Source: Nemertoderma westbladi (taxonomy: Eukaryota; Xenacoelomorpha; Nemertodermatida; Nemertodermatidae). From it: 26,206 nt of DNA. The notes under the pieces are model-generated. The model did no database searches. It saw nothing but the letters and a program-made list of their open reading frames with translations, and was not told where the DNA came from. The stretch is taken from assembly GCA_032718475.1 (NCBI GenBank), contig JAUCBJ010000338.1:1-26206 (forward strand), read 5' to 3'. The position numbers and the translations under genes are program-made. Positions 9,915 to 20,115 of this stretch are shown piece after piece (position 1 is the first letter of the stretch; each line of letters starts with the position of its first letter).

Positions 9915-11411
9915 TTAAATTTCAATTCGAACTAAATTATCTACTTCAGTCATTTTATGCGTATTGGTACCGGATACAGGTTGGTTGTACAGATCCTGGT
10001 AGACCCTTGCAAAATTATTCGCAATTTCTACTGGATCAGTACAGCCACCCACCGAACCACTTACAACAGACTGATTACCTCGCAGTTTTTTAATCGCATC
10101 AAAAATGCATCTATTCCCAGACAAACAAGCATCCAAAATTTTATCGTGTTTAACCAAATTCTGAGTCCGCTTTAGCCTACGGACAGCATATTTATACTGT
10201 GCTCTAGACTGCCTACGCATGAAATTCAAATAACTATTGGCAACTGGTCTCCCAGCTGACCTCCAAACATCGAACCAGAACATAGCCTCCGTTTTGAAAC
10301 CTTTCACATATTGGTTCCATCCTGGAATAGTACGAGATCTACCATTGGCCTGCTGACTTCCGCCAGTTTGAGGCAAACATGCTGCAGCTGTATCTAAAGC
10401 CTTTAAAATATCAAGCGAGTAATTATCCAAACAAAGTCGATGTTCTGGAGATGTGCACAACAAATCATTGCAATTAAAACAATCGGAATGTAAATTAATA
10501 TTCTGAAGATTGGTATTTAAACTACTCAAAAATAGCGAGATATCATCAGTGGAAGCTTTGGAAAACAAACTTCTAGAGGATTTCTCATTTTCAACTACAT
10601 CAAAATTTAACAAACCTACTTTAAATTTCATATATATTGCACTGTGGTTAGATAGATTTGAACCAGAATGTATAACATCAGCCTCATAACACGCATCTAG
10701 TACATCCCTACTCACAATAAAGTGATCTATAGTAGAACGATGTATGACATTATCAAACATAAAAAGGTAAGTATAATCTATAGGGAATACATTCCACATG
10801 CGAGAAAGCGCATTGTTTTCTAAAAAATCCTTTAAATATTGCACAGAAGCTGACGTACGTAAGAAATCAGCATTTAAATCTCCCACCCATATCACACTGG
10901 TACTAGACGTTCTTGATATGACATCGTCAATATCATTTAAAATACACAGAAAGTCATCAGAAAGTGATTCCATGGTCCGTGAATCTGTCGGAAAATATGT
11001 GTTTAAAAGTAAAAGATTTCCACCCGGCAATTTCAACTCTAGTGCTTGCAAGCGTGGATTATTAGTTTTAACTACACGAATATATTTAGATATTGATTTA
11101 CACCATAAAATACAGAGGCCACCGCTGGGTCTACCTCTACCTACATTATCATCATTGAAATACGCTGGCACTGCATTGAAATTATGGTTGGGGAATAAAC
11201 CCTTAAATTTAGTGCAATTCGCTGACAACAAAAAATGTTCCTGTAAGCATACAATTTTTGAACTGCATAACAATGCATTAATAAATTCAACTTTGTCTAA
11301 CCCGAGGCCAGTACTGTTATAAGATATAACTGATAGAGACTCCATCGATGAATCAGAGTTCGCCCCAATATTGTTACCGCTAAGGTTTTTTGAGTTACAG
11401 GCATTCGCCAT
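9915..11411 (-). pseudogene. ORF2, APE-type endonuclease half
   Basis: The ATG is at 11411, 15 bp after the ORF1 stop. Residues 24-265 form an exonuclease-endonuclease-phosphatase (APE) domain: YN (31-32), LQEH with catalytic E58, GRGRPSGG (91-98), NTYFPTD (137-143), VGDLNAD with D178 and N180, STIDH with D229, and LSNH with H256. These match the metal-binding and catalytic positions of the family, which nicks target DNA to prime reverse transcription. After the domain come a Cys-containing linker and a basic helical region (residues about 370-450). The frame meets TAA at 9915-9917, yet the same frame continues without further stops into the reverse transcriptase, so this is a single nonsense change in ORF2, not the natural end. 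Confidence 0.85.
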
Positions 11412-11426
11412 CGCTCCGTTAGTTAA

Positions 11427-12977
11427 TTAAGCAAATGTACCGTTACCACCACGATCAGAAGGCCGGTAAGTCCACTCATGTACATGGACACCCCGCGGCC
11501 ACACATCGGGATTGAAAGCGGCATCGAGTTGACTCGCTCGTAACCCCACCCTGAAACTCGCAGCCCGCGCCTCTGGGCGCGATACACGCTTAATGTCACG
11601 TGCTTGCACTGACAACCCTTTGTCAGCTAACCAAGTAGACATCTGCGACACAGTTACCTCCGGCGCCACCCGATAGACGAATAACTCTGTCGGAGCGGCC
11701 CGCAACTGGGGATTCCCAGAGTCACTTACTGTCACGGGGGAACCTGTAGTACCCACAATCGCACGATTCGGAAGTTGATTTTTTGGGAGGGGAACTTTCT
11801 GCTGCTTGCGAGCCAAACGAGTATCCTTCTGCGAATGTTGAACTGTCCAATCAGTATTCTCTTTGTCTGGAAGAATCTCCATCTCAGAATCAAAAAGTAC
11901 CTCATTGGTGTCATCACCAGCGTCGCCATCCGTGTCAGACAACGGGCGCGGTCATTTGACACTGCCTCTTTCCTCAGCAACTTGATTACTCGATGCTCGC
12001 GGTGTAGCAAGCGGGTTGAAGTAACCATACCCAAGCCGATTATTCGTTTGCGGATCAACCTGAACTGTTTCAAGTAATTTCGGGCGCGCTCCAGCCGACT
12101 TCCAGACAGCCGACCCAGAATGTGGAGAACGATTCCTACGATCCGCCACCACATTCCGGAACGACCTCTCCACAGTCGGAGGTCCATGGAGATTAGCCGC
12201 TCCGCCACCACCACCAGGACCACGTAACCCTGCCAGCCTGAGGGGAGGGGGCGGTTGCGGGAAATTGTTACCAGCCGGTTTGTCGATACCATTAAGTTTA
12301 TTCATAAGTCTACCCTCAAGAGATCTAAACTCATCTTTCATATTAGATTCAAGTTTACAAAATCGTTCAGTTACAAGCGTAAACACCGAAGTATTCTCTG
12401 CACTATTCATCCCGTTGTCCCCAGCGCCAGCACTACTGCTAGCTGAGACATCAAACGAAGGCAAGGAAAGCGCATCAAGGGCTCCCACCGCAATCACAGG
12501 AAGAGAACCAGACCGATCGAGATCCTTGATTTTATCCACGATATCCTTCATATTTGCCACTGCAGCACTTCTCTCGGAAGTGTCACGCCTGTTACGACAC
12601 TCACCGCTCGACTGGGCAAATAAAATCACTTTAGCTGCCCACACCTCCTCAGGCGTAAATCGCGAGAGACAACGCGATACGACTACTTCAGTATCAACAG
12701 AGCTAATACCCTGCAGCACAGCAGATAGACACTAGTTAACAATAGTTGAACTGACGCTTGGAGTGTGTCCTTGAACCACACTACCGAAATCCAAATTACC
12801 GCTACCGGTACCCGAACCAGTACCAGTAACCTGCGAATCTATCTCAGCACCAATACCAACATCAGAGACAGAGACACGTGATCGTGTAGCAACACCAGAT
12901 AGCACGCCAACCGATCCCGGCAAAGTGCCATCAGGCACCCCATCGCCGGCCAGCGATTTATTACCAATCTCAGTCAT
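11427..12977 (-). pseudogene. Non-LTR retrotransposon ORF1, two premature stops
   Basis: From the ATG at 12977 a single frame of 517 codons runs to TAA at 11427-11429, interrupted only by TAG at 12732-12734 and TGA at 11952-11954. Coding clearly continues across both: the sequence after the TAG joins VLQGISSVDTEVVVSRCL, and the sequence after the TGA begins the acidic segment SDTDGDAGDD. Parts in order are a Gly/Ser/Thr-rich N-terminus; a helical block with RFTPEEVWAAKVILF, typical of ORF1 proteins in CR1-like and related elements; a possible coiled segment (FCKLESNMKDEFRSLEGRL); a Pro/Gly-rich linker; an acidic segment; and a C-terminal RRM-like domain (ELFVYRVAPEVTVSQM ... WPRGVHVHEW). ORF1 proteins bind the element RNA and act as chaperones in the transposition particle. 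Both stops are one C-to-T change from Gln (CAG) or Arg (CGA). Confidence 0.75.
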
Positions 12978-13150
12978 GTAGATTAGCCAACACGGCTATA
13001 CGGTCAAGCAGAATGCAGATAGCAGATGCAGATAGCAGATTAATAGTACCTAGTACTGCTGTACTATACTATATGCTGTTTTTATACAGCGTGAATTTAC
13101 TCGGCCCATATGTCCATGCCGTAGTAGATGCCTACCGAGTTTAAACCTGT

Positions 13151-13235
13151 TCGGAATGAAAATAACAAAGTTAGAGAAGATGTTAATTTTCAGATCATAC
13201 GCCCTCTAGCGGCAGACTATGGAACTGCAGATGGC
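13151..13235 (+). repeat. ~85-bp direct repeat, copy B
   Basis: Partner of 7980-8065: same orientation, shared AGAGAAGATGTTAATTTTCA and ACGCCCTCTAGCGGCAGAC, with scattered substitutions. It lies just beyond the 5' side of the retrotransposon. Confidence 0.75.
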
Positions 13236-13394
13236 TGGATATAGGTAAAAGTAATTAGTAATCAGAGGTGTCACGAGAGGGGGGCGGGGCGCTTGGATAC
13301 AACTATTATTAATAAGCTGTTGCTTGGTTAAAGCTAATTGGGGGTCAAAGGTCAACGATAATGCTGTCTGGATATAGATAAGAGTAATTAGTTA

Positions 13395-13470
13395 CAATGT
13401 ATTTACAACTCAAGTGTGGATCAGGATAGTTTTCGTTAAGGTTTCACCTTGGTGAAGTGGAAGCATTGTA
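13395..13470 (+). repeat. Short repeat shared with 14083-14135
   Basis: CAATGTATTTACAACTCAAG then TGTGGATCAGG (13395-13425) and TTCACCTTGGTGAAGTGGAAG (about 13443-13463) both recur near-identically at 14083-14135, but in the opposite order. This suggests a tandem unit whose different registers survive at the two sites. Confidence 0.6.
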
Positions 13471-13567
13471 TTATATTTCGAGTACCATTTTTATTGAAAC
13501 TACGGGGCTTTTTATATTAGCCGATTTTTCAAAATTTGAAAGTTTTTTGAGGGTTTTTATAAAAAAT

Positions 13568-13653
13568 ATAGGGATTGGCTGTTTATTTAGGGATTAACAT
13601 TCAAATTGATTACGAAGAAGCAATAGGGGTCATTAATGGTATGCTGAGACTCA
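13568..13653 (+). repeat. 86-bp direct repeat, copy 1
   Basis: From ATAGGGATTGGCTGTTTATT to ATGCTGAGACTCA, it is near-identical to 15661-15746: one substitution seen (AAGCAATAGG against AAGCAGTAGG). Copies are 2.1 kb apart in the same direction. Confidence 0.9.
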
Positions 13654-13689
13654 GAAATTTTCAGGAATTTTAAATTTTTGCCTTCGCTT

Positions 13690-13757
13690 CGCGGAAAATA
13701 TAAAAAGTAAACACAAAATAGGATACACAGATGGTCATGGATTCGATCCCTACCCCG
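13690..13757 (+). repeat. Dispersed copy of the B-box-bearing unit
   Basis: It shares GAAAATATAAAAAGTAAACA, CAAAATAGGATACACAGATG and GGTCATGGATTCGATCCCTA with the units at 3164-3445, including the B-box-like GGATTCGATCCC. Confidence 0.8.
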
Positions 13758-13761
13758 ACCA

Positions 13762-13821
13762 GGGTCAATATGACCCTCCCCCGGTATTTGTACAACATTT
13801 TATAGTCTGGTACTATTAGGG
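13762..13821 (+). repeat. GGGTCAATATGACCC palindrome repeat, short form
   Basis: GGGTCAATATGACCCTCCCC is followed by CGGTATTTGTACAACATTTT, ATAGTCTGGTACTATTAGGG. The same sequence recurs at 20033-20115, where the G and C arms have grown to 15 and 18 bases. Confidence 0.85.
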
Positions 13822-15006
13822 TTAAAGCTACTAAACTAAAACATAACAAAGCGCAATTATCGTATCTGTTCCAACTCAGTTTAGGTAATATACTATAATA
13901 ATAGTGATAGCAGATGCTTTTAATTTCGCGATGAAATAATGTCAGCAAACGAAATATAGCGTATACATCATAGATAGAGTTTTAATTTAGTATGGTTTTA
14001 TCTGTAAATTTTTATTTTGATCGCAATAGTAAAAAGGTTATTATGTGACTCATGAAAATAAATCTTAAATACAATACAAATGTTCCATCTTGGTGAAGTG
14101 GATGCAATGTATTTACAATTCAAGTGTGGATCAGGCTCGTAGGCAGGATTTTTTAGTTGGGTAGACCTGGGAATATCAGGTTAGGCAGACGCAAATGTTA
14201 TTTTTGATAAATTTTACAATAGATTTAACTGTTTAATTGTATACAGTGGGTAGAAAGCAAACCTACAGTAGGATGTACATGGAGTCCACCATCAGTTCAT
14301 CATTTGTATACAAAGCATAATATAAACAATGGTAGAAATCGCGTAGGTCCGCGTCTACAAGTCTACTAACGCATTAACTGACTCCTTGAATGGCTTACTA
14401 TCAGTATTACTACTAAAAATTCATTGGAGAGTGGGATTGAACTCGATGTATAGTTAAATAGTAAATCGAGTAAAATACTATATGTATAATTACAGGTTGG
14501 CTGGGTGCAACCTTCGATCACTTACAACCTTCCCTCAGGTGCAATCTTCGCCCGCAAAATTTCCAGGAATTTTAAATTTTGCAGTCGCATGGAGTGATAA
14601 ACCCTTAGGTGAAAGCTAAATTTGCTCTACTTTAATCAAATGGGGCATTAAAGCTACGAGTTTATTTTCCTTTACATCCTCCCTCGATCTTAAGCAAATC
14701 TAGGTAAAAGGAGGTTGAAGGGCTATCATTCCCAACATATGCGGTCCTCCCTGTAATGTTTCATTGTTCTATTCATAGTCGCCTTTAAGCATTTCTCGGG
14801 AAAATAAGGATGAGGGGCTATCACTTTCAACCCCTCCCTTTCATGATTTCATTGAACTATCCATAGTACGAACAATTAAACCAAAGCCTTTGAATATCGC
14901 AATAATTTTTATTGTCCGTTTTTATCCTTTTTTTGTCATTTTTTTTTTATTTTTTATGTCATCCAAAAGTCTAATGTTATTCTGTATTTTAGTACCGGTA
15001 CCGGTA

Positions 15007-15120
15007 CTGTAACCTGCTCCTTTCTCTCAATTGGTAATGTTATCGTTTATTGTTTTGGTTAGAAAATCCCGTCTCTGTAACCTGCTCCTTTCCCTCAATT
15101 AGTTAAAAGTTAAATTAGTT
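15007..15120 (+). repeat. Duplicated TGTAACCTGCTCCTTTC sequence
   Basis: CTGTAACCTGCTCCTTTC occurs at about 15008 and 15076. The stretch CGTTTATTGTTTTGGTTA (about 15034) plus the second copy matches, inverted, the left end region of the inverted-repeat element at 21427-21550. This is probably a fragment of the same transposon family. Confidence 0.6.
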
Positions 15121-15660
15121 AAATTAGAAATCAGCAGTCTGACAGTTTGAAGAAATACATACATAAAAAATGACAATAAAAGTCATTAAATGGACAACAA
15201 AAGTCATTATGCATAATTCGTAAAAAAAAATGACAAAAAAAGTCAAATAAAATGACATAAAAAACCACTGCCTTTGAATATAGGGCTGAATATCCTCGCG
15301 TCTTATCAGCGGCGCCATGGCTAACGGCTTAATATTAACAGTGAAGCATCTAAAAGACAGAGTGCTGAGTGTCTATGATAGGGCAGAACAGTATACTTAC
15401 AGCTTAGAGGTGGGCGCGCTGAAAATTTTGTTCGCCATCAATACATACAAAGCATCGCTTGATGGATAGAGTAATAGCGTGGATATTTTCATTTTGGTGA
15501 ATATAATTTATGTGGCCTTGGTTTCGTTATGGAAGTGAGGACTGAGTTAGTGGTGGGTATCAGGCGGAAGGTAGGATTAATCATGAAAATCGCTAAATAA
15601 TATATTTTAATTAAATTCAACTCTGACAAACAACTTGCATATCGAGTTTGTAAAGAATTC

Positions 15661-15746
15661 ATAGGGATTGGCTGTTTATTTAGGGATTAACATTCAAATT
15701 GATTACGAAGAAGCAGTAGGGGTCATTAATGGTATGCTGAGACTCA
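15661..15746 (+). repeat. 86-bp direct repeat, copy 2
   Basis: Second copy of 13568-13653; see that entry. Flanking sequence differs on both sides, so it is a dispersed unit and not part of a larger segmental duplication. Confidence 0.9.
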
Positions 15747-15850
15747 CTTACTTCATGGCTCGCTCTCATAGTATAGATTAACTAATAGAGAAAAATGAAA
15801 AATATCAGATTAAACATCTTATATTTTTTAAACAATAGGGGGAAACAAGA

Positions 15851-15949
15851 ATAAATAATTTACCGACAACATCAATATTAAATAATATAACAACAACAGA
15901 TAAATAATTTACCAACAACATTAATAATAAATAATATAAGAACATCAAC
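15851..15949. repeat. 49-bp tandem duplication
   Basis: Two diverged units start at 15851 and 15900 (ATAAATAATTTACC...AATAATATAA). AT-rich and noncoding. Confidence 0.75.
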
Positions 15950-16009
15950 AATAACAAAAGATATAGTCAGAACAGTTTTTAATAAATAGAGACTGTTTAT
16001 ATTAATAGG

Positions 16010-16057
16010 GTTGCTGCTCTCCGAGACTGGTTCGTTGCTGCTCTCCGAGACTGGTTC
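16010..16057. repeat. 24-bp perfect tandem duplication
   Basis: GTTGCTGCTCTCCGAGACTG followed by GTTC is repeated exactly, 16010-16033 and 16034-16057. Confidence 0.95.
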
Positions 16058-16407
16058 AATAGGGGCGAGGGAGAGCATCCACTAGGTGAAAGGCCACAGT
16101 AGTATAGAAGTAATTATACATATATTATGCTGTAACCGGTCCAGTTTATTCAGTTGTCAGTTACAGTGCAGACCGGCATTATAGTTTTACCGTCATTGCG
16201 GTGCTGCCATATACCGATTTATTATTCCCGTACTCTGTTATCCAATTTGCTATCATCACTTATATATTATACTTAGTTGAACATCAAACTCTAACTTTTC
16301 CGTATCCACCCATCGGCCTGCTGTGACGCTGTGCTGTCGTGTCACATTAAATATAAATAAATAAGTATTAATAAATAAAAGAGCTGCGGTGTCACTTATG
16401 ACACCCA

Positions 16408-16722
16408 CTTGGGCCTCTAGGTGACACTTGGACCCAACTGATGACCCATTGTGTGTCAGGGCGCTAATCAATCTGATTAATTAGGATAATCAATTAAACC
16501 TTAATTAGGAGTCATAGGACACCTCTTAGGTTTTAATTGTACTAATTAATTGATGACACCTGTCAATTAGGGTCTAATTAGCCTAATTAGGAGGTGTCAC
16601 CCAGACAGTCTGGCGCCAATGACACCCAATGACACCCGGTGGATGATAATTGTTTGTCATATGACACCCAATGGGTGTCAGTTGGGTCCACGTGTCACAA
16701 ACCTATAACCTATAGGCCCAAG
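16408..16722. mobile_element. MITE-like inverted-repeat element (~315 bp)
   Basis: The left arm starts CTTGGGCCTCTAGGT, then GTGACACTTGGACCCAACTG. The right end, read on the minus strand, starts CTTGGGCCTATAGGT, then GTGACACGTGGACCCAACTG. Arms are about 50-60 bp with small indels, and GGCGC words also face each other internally. The interior is rich in TAATTA and TGACACC words and has no ORF. A clear target-site duplication is not visible, so the superfamily is open. Confidence 0.7.
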
Positions 16723-16886
16723 CCTATACTACTTGTGTCCCTAGGCAAGACACTTTGTGCCTACGCCAACCCAGCGGTATAATGGGAACCTGGCTTTGCT
16801 GGGGTAATGATAATAAAAGCTCTTTGAGTATGCTGAGCGTAGAAAAGCGCTATATAAATAACCAATATTATTATTATTATTATAAA
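16723..16886 (+). repeat. SINE-like 3' body with ATT tail
   Basis: It contains GTCCCTAGGCAAGACACTTT, GGTATAATGGGAACCTGGC, CTTTGAGTATGCTGAGCG and AAAGCGCTATATAAAT, then an (ATT)n tail at 16866-16882. Near-identical wording is widespread at SINE 3' ends in invertebrate genomes; it may belong to a deeply conserved SINE domain, which I cannot confirm. No tRNA-like head is attached, so it is a 5'-truncated copy. Confidence 0.6.
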
Positions 16887-16959
16887 ATGACTTCAAAGAA
16901 TTATATAATACGTAATAAATATATTATAATTATACATATTATTACTATGTAATTAGCAG

Positions 16960-17212
16960 GTGGTTTTCTTCTCTCTGGTAATTGGTTGTTTCTTGATTGT
17001 CTGCGACGCAACCATAAAGGCGGTTGGCACATCGGGATGCAGGGATATGAACGCCTACTGTAACCATGGTGCATGTCTTACGGATAAGTTTGAGCCCACA
17101 ACGCCATTCGTAGGGATGGTCATCTCGAGGCGTCGGAGACAGATTGCTACCCCGTACTGTCTATGTGGATCTAAACTCGGTGACCAGGAATACGATGGAG
17201 GCATTGGATGCG
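16960..17212 (+). CDS. Exon of secreted EGF-like cysteine-rich protein
   Basis: A candidate internal coding exon: acceptor TTAGCAG before 16960 and donor GTGAGT at 17213, with 253 bp leaving phase 1. It begins with a hydrophobic run (VVFFSLVIGCFLIVCDA) that looks like a signal peptide lacking its initiator Met, which must lie in an upstream exon I could not find. An EGF-like cysteine pattern follows: GCRDMNAYCNHGAC, then after a long insertion YCLCGSKLGDQEYDGGIGC (C-x6-C-x4-C ... C-x-C-x14-C). The insertion between the third and fourth Cys holds RRRR, a proprotein-convertase-like site. It joins in phase to the exon at 20800. The product would be secreted; its role is unknown. It is less AT-rich than its surroundings, and no element carries it. 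Confidence 0.6.
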
Positions 17213-19082
17213 GTGAGTCCATTTATTATACTGTAGAAATTAAATTAACCTGCCTCTAAGTCTACAAATAGGAGGTCACGCGTTCGATCCCAGTCAGTTA
17301 TACTGTATATAATTCTGCATCTGGTGATATACAGTAGGCCTACCCATCGACACATTTAACTGGGGGATTAAAAAAGTTAAGGTTCGGAATATACATACTT
17401 GGAAGTACAGGAGGTGTGGCACACAATCGACCTAAAGGTAACTGACAATAGAGTAGCAACTTCAGTTTCCCTCCGGTATTTCGTGATCCACATTAATAAA
17501 CTAACATTTTACTTTACGATAATGATTGCAGATTATGCATAGTAAACACATTCACAGATTGAAGAAGTGAGTTCAAGAATTCAATTACTCATCATGATAA
17601 CTACAGTATCTCTCTTTCCACAAAATTGATACTTAGCCTATCCCAACAATTAATTAATTTGGTGTGTTATTCTATTCAATTGCGAAAGGTAGTCTAAATT
17701 TTTTGTTTTTATTTCAATTTAAAGTTATGTAAAGGAGAATCTTTTAGACTCGATGAGGCCAGAATGCCTGTTCACCACCATGGGCGATCTTCCTTCCACA
17801 GTAAACCTCCCACTCTGTTTCCCAAGTACATTGGTTGTGAAAGCTTTTGCGGCAAAGTTGATATTTTTGTGCAATTCGCTATCTACTCTAAACGCAGCAA
17901 TCTCTCAAGGTTGTTGAGAACATATAATCTTACTGTATGCCTTACTGTGTTTGATTTTGGTATACGGCTTTGAGTTGACGCACTGCCTTGAACAGCCCAT
18001 AAGCAGTACCCTGGTTCCTTTAACAGGCATCCCAGTTATATCAAAACGACCAATCAGGGCAATTTTCACTTTCGTACTCCGTAGAGTTCCTTTACACAGG
18101 AAACTGGATCCATGGGTTACTGGCAGTTGACAAGGGTTACTGGCTTTTTATTGGAGTTTTGACCAGAATTCCGAGAAACTCTATGACTCACCTTTTTCGC
18201 TTTTTGTGATACTTCAGTGTAGTGCATACCTAAATCCGGCAGTCTGGTAGTGCTAGCCCGAAATAACTGTGGCATAAATCATAGAGCACTGTAAAAGTTA
18301 CCTAATCAACTCACTAATTAACTCACTGATTATGAGATCAACTCACTAACGGCAAAATTCATGTGACTGCTGATTCACTACACTGCATTTCTGCCGCCAC
18401 CGCTGGTATTTTACTACTTTGTACCGTTGTTTATTGTTTATTTGGTAATATTATTGCTCGATGTTTATATTTGGAGAACACGATACGATTTGGAGAACAA
18501 TATTTATGCCAAAATTATTTCAAAATACCAACGTGAGTGAGCTGAAATTCTCCTCATACATGAGCAAAATTAGTCCGAGTCAGCAAATCAATGTATTTCC
18601 GTATTATCGTCAGCTGAGTGAGTGCGAGTACATAATACTACATCCCTAAAGGATGTAAATAACAGTGGCTCTATTAAATCATCCGTTGTAATTATCGTAA
18701 GTTATAACTCTGTATAGTATTTAAATAGCAGCATCTGAAAGCAACTGCTAATACTACCCTGAAAGTGAACATAGTTTGAGAGATTACAGTATATAGTAGA
18801 AATCAATCGAATAATACAGTATAAAGTAACCTACTTCTTATGCCGATAGAATTCAGTCTCCCACACATACCGCATTATACGCCGCGCAAGACTGACTTTT
18901 ATCAATAGTTCTACTTTGGTGCAGGCTAGCGAAATAATATAAGACACATAAATTAGCAGGTTAAACTGTTAAAGGTCTAAAAGCGCGAACATTGGTTCTC
19001 CCTTATCCACCAGTCAAGGATGAAAAGCGGGTTGTGTTAGGCTGCACCATTTAAAGCACTGTGTCTAAATAGTGCTGCCCCA

Positions 19083-19165
19083 TATAGGAATCGATCCAGT
19101 ACCAGGGCATGCGGATTGGAAGCCCAGGAATGTCACAGACCAAGCTGCTGCTTGGTCTAGTGGTG
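19083..19165 (-). repeat. tRNA-derived SINE head
   Basis: Read on the minus strand: an A-box-like CTTGGTCTGTGACATTCCTG, a middle GGGCTTCCAATCCGCATG, and a B-box-like GGATCGATTCC (19087-19097). The order and spacing follow a tRNA 5' to 3' arm arrangement. Next to it is a small hairpin, GACCAAGC / GCTTGGTC. Diverged; no functional tRNA gene. Confidence 0.45.
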
Positions 19166-19291
19166 TTCTTACAATTTAGAGTTATGAAAACAAAATAACG
19201 GAGCAGTCTCCTATTAATTTATTTACGCGGTTGAAGTAAAATCCGCGTAAATACCCTATTAAACCCGGGAAGGGGTGGGGTCTGTGCAAAT

Positions 19292-19566
19292 TTTGGTGCT
19301 AGCACGAAATTTAGAAAAATCCATTGAAAAGATAAATTGCTTGTGACAATTTATTTCGTATTTTTCGGAAGTGGGTGCAAAATGTTGTGCTAGCACCAAA
19401 TTTTGAAAACCAAGAAATATATTAATTGATTGTGTCACCTTGTTTCTTACGTTATACTGGTTTATGGGGGTCCTGAATCCGATGGAATCAATAAAAACAG
19501 CACTGGATATCTCAAACTTGTACTTTTTGATGATGGTTACGAAATTTGGTGCTAGCACCAAAATTT
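19292..19566. repeat. Three copies of palindrome TTTGGTGCTAGCACCAAA
   Basis: Copies at 19292-19309 (one mismatch), 19384-19400 and 19542-19566 (the last extended to AAATTTGGTGCTAGCACCAA). Spacing is about 92 and 158 bp. The sequence between is AT-rich with related words (AAATTTTGAAAA). Probably a transposon-derived cluster. Confidence 0.7.
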
Positions 19567-20032
19567 GCCGAATTACGCCGAAAAATACAAGTAGCAATGA
19601 GCTGGCATATTAGAAATGTATTCCATTAGAATTACCGCCCTAGAAAACCTGAAAATGTGAATTTATAGCGTTGTATAAAATAATTAAACATTTTGTGTTC
19701 TAACTGAAAAGTGCTGGTTACTTGTTTTTTTCATTTTTTTCCTAAGCAGAGAGGACTAAACAGCCATTTATAGTAATCATATCATTTTGAAGTATTTTCC
19801 AATGTATTTTGCGCCCCAGAAAACCTGTATTGAAAAACAATTAGCCGAAAAATGTAACTTTCAAATTTTGTGAAAATTGTGCACTACTTGTAATTTTGGT
19901 GCTGCAATATAACCACCCCAGTACATTTTTTCGAACGAATTTTGTTACGATTTTTTCGGTCGGATCCAGACTGGTGATACCTACGTACAAACAAAAAATC
20001 AGACGTTTTCGTAAAAATTTGTAGATTTCAGA

Positions 20033-20115
20033 GGGGGGGGGGGGGGGTCAATACGACCCCCCCCCCCCCCCCCCGGTATTTGTACAACATTTTATAGCCC
20101 GGTACTAATAGGGTG
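20033..20115. repeat. G15-TCAATACGA-C18 hairpin, expanded repeat
   Basis: G15 at 20033-20047, a 9-base spacer, and C18 at 20057-20074 form a perfect stem candidate. It is followed by CGGTATTTGTACAACATTTT, ATAGCCCGGTACTAATAGGG, as in the unexpanded copy at 13762-13821. Confidence 0.85.

Larger units (their letters stand above)
8090..13070 (-). mobile_element. Non-LTR retrotransposon, near full length
   Basis: It reads on the minus strand from a short 5' UTR (ATG of ORF1 at 12977) through ORF1 and ORF2 to a 3' UTR ending in an (AAT)n-type tail at about 8091-8113 (plus strand TATTATTATTACTATTATTATTC). ORF1 stop and ORF2 ATG are 15 bp apart and in the same frame. The architecture (RRM-like ORF1; APE-type endonuclease, reverse transcriptase and C-terminal region in ORF2; short-repeat tail instead of poly-A) points to the CR1/L2-like group, though the clade is not certain. 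The exact 5' end and a target-site duplication could not be fixed by eye. Four premature stops make this copy inactive as written. Confidence 0.85.
13236..16400. other. Gene-free mosaic of short repeats
   Basis: No coding sequence is supported. It holds several local duplications, listed separately, and weaker pairs: GGATATAGGTAAAAGTAATTAG at about 13228 with a near copy at about 13370; TTTCAGGAATTTTAAATTTT at about 13658 with a near copy at about 14560; and a diverged pair of about 110 bp with GGGGCTATCA...CCTCCCT at about 14725 and 14815. Confidence 0.5.

Noticed and set aside
10798-11322. 174-codon open frame on the plus strand
   Set aside because: Antisense shadow of the endonuclease domain of ORF2, with no recognisable domain of its own.
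11732-12292. 186-codon open frame on the minus strand
   Set aside because: Overlaps ORF1 in another frame; very rich in Arg and Leu, as expected of a shifted reading of the ORF1 sequence.
16866-16959. ATG-containing AT-rich frame just before the secreted-protein exon, as its start
   Set aside because: The frames from ATGs at 16887 and 16947 end in stops before 16960, and an in-frame TAG precedes the signal-like segment; the initiator Met is more likely in an upstream exon.
17764-17973. 69-codon frame, with an open antisense frame
   Set aside because: Neither strand gives a convincing domain. A vague likeness of the antisense frame to a ribosomal protein was too weak to claim.
19259-19597. 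112-codon open frame on the minus strand
   Set aside because: Lies across the palindromic repeat cluster; its two halves look alike because of the repeats, and no family is recognised.
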